In this document: positions 18,131-26,998 of the stretch, piece by piece
Layout: every line of letters starts with the position of its first letter
Position numbering within the stretch: the first letter of the stretch is position 1
Assembly (NCBI GenBank): GCA_025997955.1
Contig: BNVH01000005.1
Location: forward strand, 1-64,000
Direction: 5' to 3'
Origin: Synergistales bacterium
GTDB taxonomy: Bacteria > Synergistota > Synergistia > Synergistales > Aminobacteriaceae
Length of the DNA stretch: 64,000 nucleotides
Translations under genes and position numbers: made by a program
The notes under the pieces: model-generated
The model's database searches: none
Seen by the model: the letters and a program-made list of their open reading frames with translations, nothing else
Told to the model about the DNA's origin: nothing

Positions 18131-18163
18131 AAAACGGGCGAACCAATCAGTCGTCCGTTTTTT
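18131..18163 (+). terminator. intrinsic terminator after the cupin gene
   Basis: AAAACGGGCGA pairs with TCGTCCGTTTT (one G-T pair) around ACCAATCAG, and the 3' arm runs into TTTTTT at 18158-18163. It sits 29 bases past the cupin stop. Confidence 0.8.
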
Positions 18164-18219
18164 GTATGGCGTACCCATTTTTTAATAATTTTTTTAATAA
18201 TTGTAAGGAGATGTTTCTT

Positions 18220-18759
18220 ATGGGTAAAAATATTTTGGTTCTTACAGGTTCTCCGCGAAAAGGGGCTACCACGGACAGTTTGGCCGCGGCTTTTACAGAG
18301 GGAGCGAAGGAGGCGGGGAACACCGTCACCGTCATTCGCGCGGCCGATTTGAAGATAAACGGCTGCTTGGGGTGCAACCACTGCTTTAAAGAAAAAGGCG
18401 TGTGCGTGCATAAAGACGACATGCCTCACATTATAGACAAACTTAGGAAGAGCGACGTATTGGTCATAGCGTCGCCAATATACTTTTTCGGCGCGACGGC
18501 GCAGATTAAGCTCGCTATCGACCGCACCTACGCGTTGTTGAGCGAGGGAACGCCGGTGAAGCGCGCGGCGCTGCTGCTCACTTGCGGCGCTGACTCCGCC
18601 GATGCGGCTAAGCCTACTATAGCTATGTTCGAGGCCATAGCGCGGTATCAGAAATGGGAGAACGCCGGAGTGGTTGTAGCCCCAGCTCTTCATAAGCCAG
18701 ACGAGATAAAAGGAAGACCTGAGCTTGAGCAGGCCAAGCGTCTCGGTTTGAATATTTAG
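18220..18759 (+). CDS. flavodoxin-fold NAD(P)H oxidoreductase / iron-sulfur flavoprotein-like
   Basis: 179 aa (from the ATG at 18220, about 9 bases after AAGGAG; an ATG at 18211 abuts the site). The N-terminal strand-loop LTGSPRKGATTDSL is the FMN phosphate loop of the NADPH-dependent FMN reductase family. CLGCNHCFKEKGVC (about residue 45) is the compact cysteine motif that binds a 4Fe-4S cluster in archaeal/anaerobe iron-sulfur flavoproteins, and ASPIYFFGATAQIK follows. It probably passes electrons between a carrier and an unknown acceptor. It sits 16 bases upstream of the amidohydrolase gene. Confidence 0.85.
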   Translation: MGKNILVLTGSPRKGATTDSLAAAFTEGAKEAGNTVTVIRAADLKINGCLGCNHCFKEKGVCVHKDDMPHIIDKLRKSDVLVIASPIYFFGATAQIKLAIDRTYALLSEGTPVKRAALLLTCGADSADAAKPTIAMFEAIARYQKWENAGVVVAPALHKPDEIKGRPELEQAKRLGLNI

Positions 18760-18775
18760 AAAAGGAGAAAAGTAC

Positions 18776-20008
18776 ATGCTGTCTAAGTTGGTGGAAGTAA
18801 AGGCGCGCGCGCTTGAGATAGCCGGTGAAGTGACCGGGTGGCGAAGAGAGCTTCATAAGATACCGGAGACGGGGATACACACGCCCGACACTCAGGCCTT
18901 TATCTGCAAAGAGCTTGATAAGTTGGGAATCTCTTATCGTAAAGACGTCGGGCGAAACGGTTGCACCGGTATCGTAGCTCTGATCGAGGGGACAAAGGGA
19001 GGCGCCGGTGGAAAAGGAAAAGTTTTTGCGTTGCGAGCGGACTGTGACGGACTTCCCATAAAGGAAGAGACAGGCTTGCCGTTCGCCTCCACAAACGGCA
19101 ACATGCACGCCTGCGGACACGACGCTCACAGCGCCATAGCCCTTGGGGCCGCGAAGATTCTCAAGGAGAATATCTCCGAAATTGAAGGTACTGTGAAGTT
19201 AATATTCCAGCCCGGCGAAGAGGGCAACTCGGAGGGGCCGGGCGGCGCTAAGCGAATGCTTGAGGACGGAGCGCTCGAAAATCCACATGTAGACGCTATT
19301 ATGGGTTTACACGTAGGGGCTCTGACTAAGGGAGCCGTGGGTACGTTTTCATATCGCAGAGAGTCCGCTATGGCCTGTATGGACCGTTTTGAGATTGTGG
19401 TGAAAGGCGTAGGCAGTCACGGTTCCGCTCCTCAAAATTCCGTAGACCCGATAATGATAGCGGCGGAGATAGTCGTAGCGTTGCAGACCGTCGTCAGCCG
19501 TGAAATCTCGCCTCTGACCCCTGCTGTAATTTCAATTTGCGCGATTCACGCGGGCAGCGCTTTCAATATCATCCCATCGGAGTGCAAATTGACCGGCACA
19601 ATCAGAGCCCTAAAAAACGAACTTCGCGAGCTGTTGGCAAAGCGAATAGGTGAAATAGCCGCATCCGTGGCGGGGGGTATGCGCGGTTCCGTGGAGTACG
19701 ACTTCAACTGGGACGGGCCTCCGCCTGTCGTCAATAACCCGCAGGTGGTCGAGGAGTTCCGCGCGGTCGCCGAGCATCTTTTCGCCGGTGATGTCAGCGA
19801 GTTGCCCGATCCGATAATGGGAGGGGAGGACATAGCCTTTTTCCTGAACGAGGCGCCCGGAGCATTCGTCTTTTTGAATACCTGTGACTCCGAAAAGCAC
19901 AAAGTCTATAACCATAACTCGAAGTTCGATATCGACGACGACTGCCTCTGGCGCGGCTCCGCTGTGATGAGCGCCATGGCGCTACAGTGGCTTGCCGACC
20001 ATAAGTAG
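18776..20008 (+). CDS. M20-family amidohydrolase (peptidase M20D, N-acyl amino acid / aminobenzoyl-glutamate hydrolase type)
   Basis: 410-aa metal-dependent cytosolic hydrolase. Metal and catalytic residues appear in MHACGHDAHSA (about residue 102), FQPGEEGNSEGPGGAKRM (about 142), GLHVG (about 179) and the late GGEDIAFFLN (about 346). The central lid/dimerisation domain includes GSHGSAPQNSVDPI. Members release amino acids from N-acyl, aminobenzoyl or indole-acetyl conjugates; which one is not readable. It precedes a two-gene membrane module that could import its substrate. Confidence 0.9.
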   Translation: MLSKLVEVKARALEIAGEVTGWRRELHKIPETGIHTPDTQAFICKELDKLGISYRKDVGRNGCTGIVALIEGTKGGAGGKGKVFALRADCDGLPIKEETGLPFASTNGNMHACGHDAHSAIALGAAKILKENISEIEGTVKLIFQPGEEGNSEGPGGAKRMLEDGALENPHVDAIMGLHVGALTKGAVGTFSYRRESAMACMDRFEIVVKGVGSHGSAPQNSVDPIMIAAEIVVALQTVVSREISPLTPAVISICAIHAGSAFNIIPSECKLTGTIRALKNELRELLAKRIGEIAASVAGGMRGSVEYDFNWDGPPPVVNNPQVVEEFRAVAEHLFAGDVSELPDPIMGGEDIAFFLNEAPGAFVFLNTCDSEKHKVYNHNSKFDIDDDCLWRGSAVMSAMALQWLADHK

Positions 20009-20097
20009 GGGCTCGTCTGCGGTCGCCCATTCCCCTGCGGCCCGCTCCCCTCTTGTTCCATAATTATATTTGGCATTATATACCGGAGGTGTAATTT

Positions 20098-20829
20098 ATG
20101 AATCCTGAAGTTTTGCGAATAGCAAACAGTATGGGGCTTTGGTTTATATCGTTCTCAATTGTTTTTGTCGTCCTTCTTCAAGCGGTTCTTTACGCGAGAC
20201 TTGCGTTTAAGACCGCGGACAAAATACAGTACCCGCAAGAGAAATGCTGGGAAGCGCTCAAGGTTGGCATGATCTCGTCCATTGGCCCGTCCATCGCCGT
20301 CTTTATCGTTATGGTCGGCATGATGTCCATAGTGGGCGGCCCTATAACATGGCTGCGCCTCTCTATAATCGGCGCGGCTCCCACTGAGCTGACAGCGTCC
20401 ACTATCGGCGCTAAAGCGGCAGGCGTCGAGTTTGGCTCCAAAGACTACGACCTCTACGCGCTATCGACCTCCTTCTGGACGATGACCATAAACGGCGCCG
20501 GCTGGCTTTTGCTCGTCACGCTGTTCACGCACAAGTTAGAGGACATACGCACGAAAGTGGGCGGAGGCAACGCGAGGTGGATTGCCGTGCTTTCCGTCGC
20601 GGCGGCTCTCGGCTGCTATGGGTATCTTAACTCCAACATCATAGTCGGCGCTATCCGCAATATCGAACGCGCCGTCCCCAAAGCGTCCGGCCCAATTTAC
20701 GCGATGTTTGGCGGGCTTGTCGGAATAGTTATCATCGGCAAGATCGCGAAAAAATTAACGTGGCTCAGAGAGTACGCCCTCGGCATCGCCATGTTGATCG
20801 GAATGATTTTGGCCGTTATCATGGCCTGA
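20098..20829 (+). CDS. DUF5058-family membrane protein
   Basis: 243 aa with about six hydrophobic helices. The sequence FSIVFVVLLQAVLYARLAFK near residue 18, the GMISSIGPSIAVFIVMVGMM segment and the IGAAPTELTASTIGA loop are like the DUF5058 family, which is usually encoded beside a second membrane protein and a peptidase. Function is unestablished; transporter is the natural guess. It is preceded by GGAGGTG and followed 16 bases later by the partner membrane gene. Confidence 0.65.
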   Translation: MNPEVLRIANSMGLWFISFSIVFVVLLQAVLYARLAFKTADKIQYPQEKCWEALKVGMISSIGPSIAVFIVMVGMMSIVGGPITWLRLSIIGAAPTELTASTIGAKAAGVEFGSKDYDLYALSTSFWTMTINGAGWLLLVTLFTHKLEDIRTKVGGGNARWIAVLSVAAALGCYGYLNSNIIVGAIRNIERAVPKASGPIYAMFGGLVGIVIIGKIAKKLTWLREYALGIAMLIGMILAVIMA

Positions 20830-20845
20830 CGCTTGACTAGGAGGA

Positions 20846-21544
20846 GTGTTTATTATGGCTGTAAGTTCCGCTGAGTTTAACAAGATCTGGAAAGAACCCG
20901 TCGTCAAAATGGGAATTATAACCGTCGCCGTACCCACGTTTATGTGCTTCCTGCCGAACCTTTACCTCTATGTTACTCATGGGGTGTTCCCCTCGCTTGA
21001 GCACGCTTTGAGCGCGTGGGTCATGGTCGCCGCGACGTTTGGGGCGTTCTATGTTGTCGAGCCCATATCATACTATCCGATTTTGGGTCTGGCGGGCACG
21101 TATGTCTCGTTTCTGAGCGGCAACATCGGCAACGTGCGCATTCCCTGTTCCGCCGTCGCTCAGGACGTCGCCGGCACGCTGCCCGGCACACATGAGGCCG
21201 AACTCGTCTCCACTCTCGGCATCGCCGGATCGGTCGTCACCAACCTGTTCTTTGTCTCTCTTGCCGCCGTCGCGGGCGCAACTATTTTGAACATGCTGCC
21301 CCCTGCGCTTCAGGAAGCGTTCAAGAGCTACACGGTACCAGCTATATTTGGAGCCATGATGGGGCAGTTCGGAGTCAAGTGTCCTATTTTGGTGCCGTTC
21401 TGCTTCGGTATTCCGCTGTTCCTGCTCTGGGGCGCGCCCATGCTTGGCCTCGGCTTCCTCTCGGCGGCTTGGATCGTCATCGTAGCCTCCGTGTTCGGCA
21501 CAATACTTATAGGACGTATTTTCTTTAAGATGAAATTGATCTGA
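20846..21544 (+). CDS. membrane protein, partner of the DUF5058 protein (unknown function)
   Basis: 232 aa with about six predicted TM helices; glycine- and proline-rich loops such as SFLSGNIGNVRIPCSAVAQ (about residues 90-110) and GAMMGQFGVKCPILVPF (about 170) are reminiscent of substrate loops in secondary transporters. I do not recognise a named domain. GGAGGAG precedes the ATG (20855, after the TTATTATGG; the ATG at 20846 is closer). The size match and spacing with the DUF5058 gene suggest a heteromeric transporter linked to the upstream M20 hydrolase. Confidence 0.6.
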   Translation: MFIMAVSSAEFNKIWKEPVVKMGIITVAVPTFMCFLPNLYLYVTHGVFPSLEHALSAWVMVAATFGAFYVVEPISYYPILGLAGTYVSFLSGNIGNVRIPCSAVAQDVAGTLPGTHEAELVSTLGIAGSVVTNLFFVSLAAVAGATILNMLPPALQEAFKSYTVPAIFGAMMGQFGVKCPILVPFCFGIPLFLLWGAPMLGLGFLSAAWIVIVASVFGTILIGRIFFKMKLI

Positions 21545-21555
21545 ATTTTAGATTT

Positions 21556-22074
21556 ATGGCGTTCAAGTTGCTGGAGCTGTTGGAGGGCGGCGCCGTGCCG
21601 GAGCATATAACGCGCCATATGAAAGCAGTGTCCAAGTTGGCCGTAAATCTCGGTATGTTGCTAAACATCCGCGGCGGGTGTGAACTGAACTTGTCTGATA
21701 TAGAGTTGGCCGCGTTACTTCACGATATGCGCCGCGCGGAGGCGAACCACGCCGCCGCCGCGGCCGCGGTCATATCGGATGCCGGGGGAGCGCGTATAGC
21801 GGAGATAGTGCGTCAGCACATGCTCCCCGACAAGGCGGAACGAGATAATATCAGCGAGATAACCGTGCTGTATATCGCTGATAAGATGGCGGACGGGGAG
21901 CGCGTTATATCCATTGAGGAGCGTTACGCTAAGCGGCTTAAAGACTCGCCGCTCGGCCCGCGTCGGCGCGCGGCGGAGTACAATCTTGGCGTCGCGATGG
22001 CTATAAAGGGACGAATGGAGGAATTAATTGGCGAAAAAATAACGCCTGAATTGTTGTCAAATGAACCTGTATGA
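21556..22074 (+). CDS. HD-domain metal-dependent phosphohydrolase-like protein
   Basis: 172 aa. The HD signature is visible as H in ITRHMKAV (about residue 22), HD in AALLHDMRR (about 57) and later VRQHMLPD and YIADKMADGER. Such domains cleave phosphate esters of nucleotides or bind them. The gene is 11 bases after the membrane pair and ends back to back with moaA on the other strand. Stand-alone HD proteins near molybdenum-cofactor genes are common, but a role in cofactor metabolism is only a guess. Confidence 0.75.
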   Translation: MAFKLLELLEGGAVPEHITRHMKAVSKLAVNLGMLLNIRGGCELNLSDIELAALLHDMRRAEANHAAAAAAVISDAGGARIAEIVRQHMLPDKAERDNISEITVLYIADKMADGERVISIEERYAKRLKDSPLGPRRRAAEYNLGVAMAIKGRMEELIGEKITPELLSNEPV

Positions 22075-23043
22075 TCAACCGCCGATTTTAGACATGACGT
22101 CCTTAACTGACTCCTCTCGGCTTGAAAAATTATGACGCTCCGGTTTCTTTAAAATAGCTGTTCGTATATCATAAAACAACTTGTCGTCGTCAGCCTCGGA
22201 TAGCGCCGGCAACAGGCTTACGCCATCTGTTTGATTGAGACACGCGCGGACAAAGCCGTTTGAGGTCAGCCTGACGCGGTTACATCGCTCGCAAAAACAA
22301 TCGCTCGTCGCGCTTATAAATCCGATTTTGCCCCGAAAATCGGGCAGCGCTCCGTATTTGGCCGGCCCGTTGCCATAACTTTTCTCAGTCGGAGTCCACT
22401 TCCCATATTCCCGTTCTATCCATTCACATACCATTCCATTGCTAAGACCCGTAAAAGCGAAGCCGGCCCCTATAGGCATCATCTCAATAAAACGCACATG
22501 AATAACTCTGTTGCGAGCCAAGGCCGCTACTTGTAGCACATCCCTCCTGCTTTCAGCGCCAAGCGGTACGCAGTTCAGCTTTATGGATGGAATACCGGCG
22601 TCTATCGCGGCGTCTATCGCGGCAAGCGCCTTATTGACATCACCTCCTCTGGTCACATTAGAGTAAACGGACGGTTCCAATGTATTCAGGCTGATATTGA
22701 CGCCATCCAAGCCTATTTCTTTTAATTTTTGGGCATGTTCAGCCAATAAATGGCCGTTGGTGGTCAGAGTCACACAGGATATTCCGTCTATCTGTTTTAG
22801 GCAAGCTATGAGGTCTACTGCGCCTTTGCGGACAAGTGGTTCACCCCCGGTAATCTTGAGTTTGTTTATACCCAAAGCCGAAAAAACTTCGCATATTCGC
22901 AGTATGTTTTCGTAAGACAAAATATCCGCGTGTCTAAGAGGCCGCACGCCGCTTTCCGGCATGCAATAGACGCAGCGCAGATTGCAGCGGTCGGTAATGG
23001 AAATACGGGCGTAGTTTATCTCCCGCTCAAATCGGTCTAACAT
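22075..23043 (-). CDS. moaA: GTP 3',8-cyclase (molybdenum cofactor biosynthesis protein A)
   Basis: Radical SAM enzyme for the first step of molybdopterin synthesis. The SAM cluster motif CNLRCVYC is near residue 19, KITGGEPLVR near 65, the second-cluster cysteines occur in CFCERCNRVRLTSNGFVRACL (about 255-275), and the chain ends in GG as MoaA requires. I take the ATG at 23043, six bases after GAGGA; a TTG at 23049 would add two residues. No other moa/moe genes are in the window. Confidence 0.93.
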   Translation of the reverse strand: MLDRFEREINYARISITDRCNLRCVYCMPESGVRPLRHADILSYENILRICEVFSALGINKLKITGGEPLVRKGAVDLIACLKQIDGISCVTLTTNGHLLAEHAQKLKEIGLDGVNISLNTLEPSVYSNVTRGGDVNKALAAIDAAIDAGIPSIKLNCVPLGAESRRDVLQVAALARNRVIHVRFIEMMPIGAGFAFTGLSNGMVCEWIEREYGKWTPTEKSYGNGPAKYGALPDFRGKIGFISATSDCFCERCNRVRLTSNGFVRACLNQTDGVSLLPALSEADDDKLFYDIRTAILKKPERHNFSSREESVKDVMSKIGG

Positions 23044-23147
23044 GAGCAATCCTCTTCATTCATTTGCAGGATGCGAACCGTAAACTTCTGAATTTATATT
23101 ATATCAAATCTAATATGGAAAATGGGGAAACTTAAATAAGGTTGAAC

Positions 23148-23175
23148 TTGCCGAATTTAAAATTAACGCTATAAT
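23148..23175 (+). promoter_or_regulatory. sigma-70-like promoter for the YfcC-family transporter
   Basis: TTGCCG (23148-23153), 16-base spacer, TATAAT (23170-23175), about 55 bases ahead of the TTG start. The -10 box is consensus; the -35 is partial. Confidence 0.45.
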
Positions 23176-23229
23176 TTCATACCATTGTGATTTATTATTA
23201 TACTAAATCTAAATTATGGGGAGGTTTTT

Positions 23230-24624
23230 TTGTTGGGTGAGGAAAAAAAGGGTTTTAAGCTGCCGCACATCTACGTATTGTTGGTCTCGATAATTCTTCT
23301 CTGCGCAGCGGCTTCTTGGGTGTTGCCGGCCGGGGAGTTCGAGCGGGTGAAAAACGCGGCGGGGCGCACCGTCGTCGTGTCCGGGTCGTATCACGTTATT
23401 GAGTCTACGCCCGTGGGTTTGTTCGCCGCCATAAAGGCCGTTTACGCCGGTCTTGTTGACGCCGCCGACGTCGTTTTCTTCATTTTTGTGTCTTACGCCT
23501 CCATCAGTATTCTCATAGCCACAGGCGCCTTTAATGGCCTCATCTCGGCATTGCTCAAAAAGCTCAAGGGCAAGTCGCGGGTGCTGATAATTCCGCTGTT
23601 TATTGTCATAATGGGCGCGGCCGCCTCAACCATAGGCGTATTCGAGGAAGTTCTGCCGTTTATCCCGATTTTCGTGGGTATCTCCATAGCTATGGGTTAT
23701 GACGCCATTGTCGGTATGGCTATAATCGGCCTCGGCGTGGGCTTGGGCTATAGCGGCGCAGCCATGAACCCGTTCACCGTAGGCATAGCTCAGAACATAG
23801 CCGAGTTGCCCCCGATGTCGGGCGCGGCTTACAGAATCTTCTGCCACGCCGCTATGATAGCTGTCTCGTCCGCTTATACGGTCAGGTACGCCCTGAAGGT
23901 TCAGGCCGACCCGACTAAGAGCTTGGTGTACGGAGAGGACTTCAGCAAATTGGCCATGAGCGAGGATGCCTTGTCGAAGTCGCCATTTGGCGTCCGCGAG
24001 AAGCTCGTGCTCTCCATATTCGGCGTCGCCCTTATCGTCATAGTGTACGGCTGTAAGGTGTGGGGCTGGTATTTTGAGGAGATTTGCGCCACGTTCCTTA
24101 TCATGGCCTTCCTCTCGGCTCTCGTCATGGGTTGGGGGCCTAACATTCTCGCGACCAAGATAGTGACGGGCCTGAACGACATAGCTATGGCCTGCATGAT
24201 GGTCGGTATAGCGCGCGGCATATTGGTAGTCCTGCGCCAGGGGCACATCATTGATACGATAGTCTATAACATGTCGCTTCCGCTTGATGGGCTTCCCGTT
24301 TGGTTAGCGGGAGAGGCCATGCTTATCCTCCAGACTCTGCTGAACTTCCTGATTCCATCGGGCTCCGGGCAGGCCGCTACGAGTATGCCCATCATGACGC
24401 CTCTGTCCGATATTTTGGGAATATCCCGTCAGGTGGCGGTCCTGGCGTTCCAGTTTGGCGACGGTATCTCCAACATTCTGTGGCCTACGGCTTTCGCGCC
24501 CGTCGTGGCGGGGCTTGCGGGCGTCAAATTGGGGACTTGGTGGAAGTGGTTTGTGCCGCTCTTCGGTTGGATTTTGGTCACGCAGATGGCGCTTGTGGCG
24601 ATAGGTATATACATCGGCTGGTAG
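23230..24624 (+). CDS. YfcC-family (DcuC-like) membrane transporter
   Basis: 464 aa with about 11-12 TM helices. The opening FKLPHIYVLLVSIILL plus ASWVLPAGEFER is diagnostic for the YfcC/COG1288 family; FIPIFVGISIAMGYDAIVG, GYSGAAMNPFTVGIAQ and LNFLIPSGSGQAATSMPIM are conserved inner motifs. Family members are proposed to carry basic amino acids, peptides or dicarboxylates; direction and substrate are unknown. The start is a TTG 8 bases after GGGGAGG. A sugar/nucleoside kinase follows 20 bases later in the same transcript. Confidence 0.85.
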   Translation: MLGEEKKGFKLPHIYVLLVSIILLCAAASWVLPAGEFERVKNAAGRTVVVSGSYHVIESTPVGLFAAIKAVYAGLVDAADVVFFIFVSYASISILIATGAFNGLISALLKKLKGKSRVLIIPLFIVIMGAAASTIGVFEEVLPFIPIFVGISIAMGYDAIVGMAIIGLGVGLGYSGAAMNPFTVGIAQNIAELPPMSGAAYRIFCHAAMIAVSSAYTVRYALKVQADPTKSLVYGEDFSKLAMSEDALSKSPFGVREKLVLSIFGVALIVIVYGCKVWGWYFEEICATFLIMAFLSALVMGWGPNILATKIVTGLNDIAMACMMVGIARGILVVLRQGHIIDTIVYNMSLPLDGLPVWLAGEAMLILQTLLNFLIPSGSGQAATSMPIMTPLSDILGISRQVAVLAFQFGDGISNILWPTAFAPVVAGLAGVKLGTWWKWFVPLFGWILVTQMALVAIGIYIGW

Positions 24625-24644
24625 AAAAAGGGAGTGGGGAGGCT

Positions 24645-25598
24645 ATGTTTGACGTCGCGGCGATAGGAGAGCTTTTAATCGACTTCACTCCGAGCGGGGT
24701 GAACGACTTGGGTATACCTCTGTTCGCTCAAAATCCGGGCGGCGCGCCCGCTAATGTCTTGGCGATGAACAGCCGTCTGGGCGGCAGTACCGCCTTTATC
24801 GGCAAGGTCGGCAAGGATAATTTCGGTTCTACGCTCAGGCGGACTTTGACGGATAGTGGTATAGACGTCACAGGACTTGTCATGGACGAGGGCGTATCGA
24901 CCACGCTCGCCTTTGTTCATCTGAACGACCAAGGAGACCGCTCGTTCAGCTTTTACCGCAAGGGCTGCGCTGATATTATGCTGACCTCTGGCGATGTGAA
25001 CAGGTCAATAATCGACGACTGCCGTATTTTTCATTTCGGCTCGGTCTCTCTGACCGACGACCCCTGCCGTTCGGCTATCTATGACGCGGTAGAGTACGCC
25101 GTGAAAAAAGGTAAAATCATCAGCTACGACCCCAATTATCGCCCCTTTCTGTGGAGCGGCCCAGAGACGGCCAGAAAAGAAATCATGAACCCTATGCCTT
25201 CGGTGAATATCTTGAAGGTCTCCGAGGAAGAAATGACGCTGCTCACGGGGCAAACCGATTTTGAGCGCGGCGCGGAGGAACTGTCGTCTTATGGGCCCGC
25301 TATCGTGATTGTCACGCTTGGGGAAAAGGGCGCGTTTTATCGCTGCAAGGCCGGTTGCGGCGCACTTCCGGCCTACAATGTTAAAACCGTTGATACCACC
25401 GGCGCGGGCGACGCATTTCTCGGAGCTTTGCATTTTTGCCTGCGCAAGGATATAGAGCGGATACACGACATTACGAAAGACGAACTCGAACATATCGTTA
25501 GGTTCGCCAACGCCGCTGGCGGGCTGACCACAACAAAGCGAGGCGCTATCCCCGCTATGCCGTCGATAGAGGATATCAGGGCTCTGGCGCCTATGTGA
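24645..25598 (+). CDS. PfkB-family carbohydrate kinase (fructokinase-like)
   Basis: 317 aa from the ATG at 24645 (GGGGAGG 5 bases upstream); a longer reading frame open to 24300 overlaps the transporter and is not used. The ribokinase fold shows AIGELLIDF, NPGGAPANVLAMNSRLG (substrate GG motif, about residue 30), SYDPNYRPFLW, ILKVSEEEM, VTLGEKGAF and the catalytic DTTGAGDAFLGAL (about 249, with the base Asp). Motifs match fructokinase-type members, phosphorylating a sugar such as fructose. It is the last clearly housekeeping gene before the accessory cluster. Confidence 0.88.
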   Translation: MFDVAAIGELLIDFTPSGVNDLGIPLFAQNPGGAPANVLAMNSRLGGSTAFIGKVGKDNFGSTLRRTLTDSGIDVTGLVMDEGVSTTLAFVHLNDQGDRSFSFYRKGCADIMLTSGDVNRSIIDDCRIFHFGSVSLTDDPCRSAIYDAVEYAVKKGKIISYDPNYRPFLWSGPETARKEIMNPMPSVNILKVSEEEMTLLTGQTDFERGAEELSSYGPAIVIVTLGEKGAFYRCKAGCGALPAYNVKTVDTTGAGDAFLGALHFCLRKDIERIHDITKDELEHIVRFANAAGGLTTTKRGAIPAMPSIEDIRALAPM

Positions 25599-25679
25599 CG
25601 AAGTTTGAGTTGACAAGAAAGAATTCTTTGCGATTGGAGACGCAAAGGGTTATAACAAATTTATCGGGCGAGATAAGTC

Positions 25680-26138
25680 ATGACACACTTTCTTATATTC
25701 GACAAAGACCCAAGCGGCGCTGCGGCAGCGGAAAAGATCATGCTCCATACGTTTGTCCAGTGCAACGCGAAAGTACGGGTCGCTCAAACCAAAGAAGAGG
25801 TCTGGCGTCTTTTGCAAGATCGCTTCTCTGAATTTCACGTGGTTTTTGTGAGCTTGAGCGATGTGGAGGATGCCCGGGCAGTCGCTAACGCGTTTCGTAA
25901 GGGTGACTTGAGGACCGCGTTGGCGTTTTATGGCGGCGATTACGCGGCGCTGAGCAAGGTGATGATTTTTCGCCCGTCGGCGCACGTGCCGGAGCATATA
26001 AGCGAGCAAGGGAAATCTTATTTTAAACGAGTGGTACTCGCTCTATATTCGGAACGAGAGCGGGAAATTGACTGCTTCGCCGTGAAACGGGACTGTGACA
26101 TTGTAAAAGTTCGCTATAAGCCAGCATTTTTTTACTAA
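25680..26138 (+). CDS. receiver-like protein of unknown function, probably frameshifted at its 3' end
   Basis: 152 aa. Not confidently recognised. The start FLIFDKDPSGAAAAEKI and alternating strands to about residue 110 resemble a degenerate response-regulator receiver (acidic loop after strand 1, but no clear phospho-Asp), and the tail FAVKRDCDIVKVRYKPAFF faintly recalls a LytTR DNA-binding start. The ORF ends just after a run of seven T (26127-26133). Removing one T would let it continue into the downstream frame (TKPLPGVDIPAE...). The ribosome site is weak. First gene of the accessory cluster. Confidence 0.55.
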   Translation: MTHFLIFDKDPSGAAAAEKIMLHTFVQCNAKVRVAQTKEEVWRLLQDRFSEFHVVFVSLSDVEDARAVANAFRKGDLRTALAFYGGDYAALSKVMIFRPSAHVPEHISEQGKSYFKRVVLALYSEREREIDCFAVKRDCDIVKVRYKPAFFY

Positions 26139-26181
26139 ACCGCTGCCCGGCGTTGACATTCCGGCGGAAACTCGCAAGGAT

Positions 26182-26796
26182 TTGCTGAAGACGTTTCAGC
26201 GTTACGGGTTATATACCGCGACCCGCGCCGTGGCGGATGGCTTGGCGGGAGAAGCGCTTGCGCGCCATTTGTACGAGGCGAGCGGCGTGACGCAAGTGCG
26301 GGAGATGATGATGCGTCACTTCGGAAATCACGCTTACATAATACGCATTGAAGCAATACTCGCGTCTATTGAGCGGACGATTGCCGCAATCGCTAAAGAA
26401 AATCGCGGCGACGACAATGTTTCCCGTATCTGCGCGGCTATCGGCGCAAAAACGAACGCATGGAAAATCGCCGAGGACCAGTTGTTTAACGAGATCAAGG
26501 CGTTGCGTATGTATTACTGCGAGCATGTTGCGATTAACGAACCAACGCTTGAGGAAGAATTTTTGCAGTTGATGGGGGAATATGGCGTGGAGTGCGAAAA
26601 CCGTCTTGGCTTTGCCGGGGGAAGCGCCAGCATCCGCGAGATGGAAAAGGAGGCGCTGCGTCGGGTCGAGCGCTGGCGGACAGCGGCAAACGACATGACA
26701 GCGCCGCCGCCATTTGTGCAGCTCGCAAGAACCGCGGTTCAAATATGCGAGAGATTGCTGCGACATTTAAGGCCCTTGGGGGGATATGAAGTTTAA
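26182..26796 (+). CDS. dynamin-like C-terminal helical fragment, start uncertain (likely part of a frameshifted or decayed gene)
   Basis: 204 aa from a TTG at 26182, but the frame is open from 26107 with no ATG or GTG and no ribosome site, so it may lack its own start. The all-helical sequence LLKTFQRYGLYTATRAV, SGVTQVREMMMRHFGNHAYIIRIEAIL and the long helix ending LRRVERWRT resemble the stalk that follows the GTPase domain in some bacterial dynamin-like proteins; no P-loop is present. It could be the 3' remnant of such a gene or the C-terminal half of the preceding ORF joined by a one-T frameshift. Confidence 0.5.
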   Translation: MLKTFQRYGLYTATRAVADGLAGEALARHLYEASGVTQVREMMMRHFGNHAYIIRIEAILASIERTIAAIAKENRGDDNVSRICAAIGAKTNAWKIAEDQLFNEIKALRMYYCEHVAINEPTLEEEFLQLMGEYGVECENRLGFAGGSASIREMEKEALRRVERWRTAANDMTAPPPFVQLARTAVQICERLLRHLRPLGGYEV

Positions 26797-26852
26797 ACGG
26801 TTCAAAAACATAGCGCGCGGCTATGTGACGTGAATTGTGATTTTTACTGCTG

Positions 26853-26897
26853 AAACGGGCGTTAAAACGATTTCGTCGTTTTTTCGCCCGTTTTCGT
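26853..26897 (+). terminator. intrinsic terminator inside the accessory cluster
   Basis: Nested stem: AAACGGGCG (26853-26861) pairs with CGCCCGTTT (26885-26893), and inside it AAAACGA pairs with TCGTTTT; a T-rich tail follows. It separates the receiver/dynamin-fragment ORFs from the P-loop gene downstream. Confidence 0.7.
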
Positions 26898-26998
26898 CGT
26901 TTTGGTGGAATTAAGTTTTCGATTCGGGGATACTGATACTGTCAATGAAGTTTCCCGAAAATTTTTTGGAGGTCAGAGTACTCGGAAAGGGGGTAGGC

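Noticed and set aside
24300..24644. Upstream extension of the PfkB kinase frame into the transporter gene
   Set aside because: The 115 extra residues are low-quality arginine/glycine-rich sequence overlapping the YfcC gene; the ATG at 24645 has a good ribosome site and starts the conserved fold.
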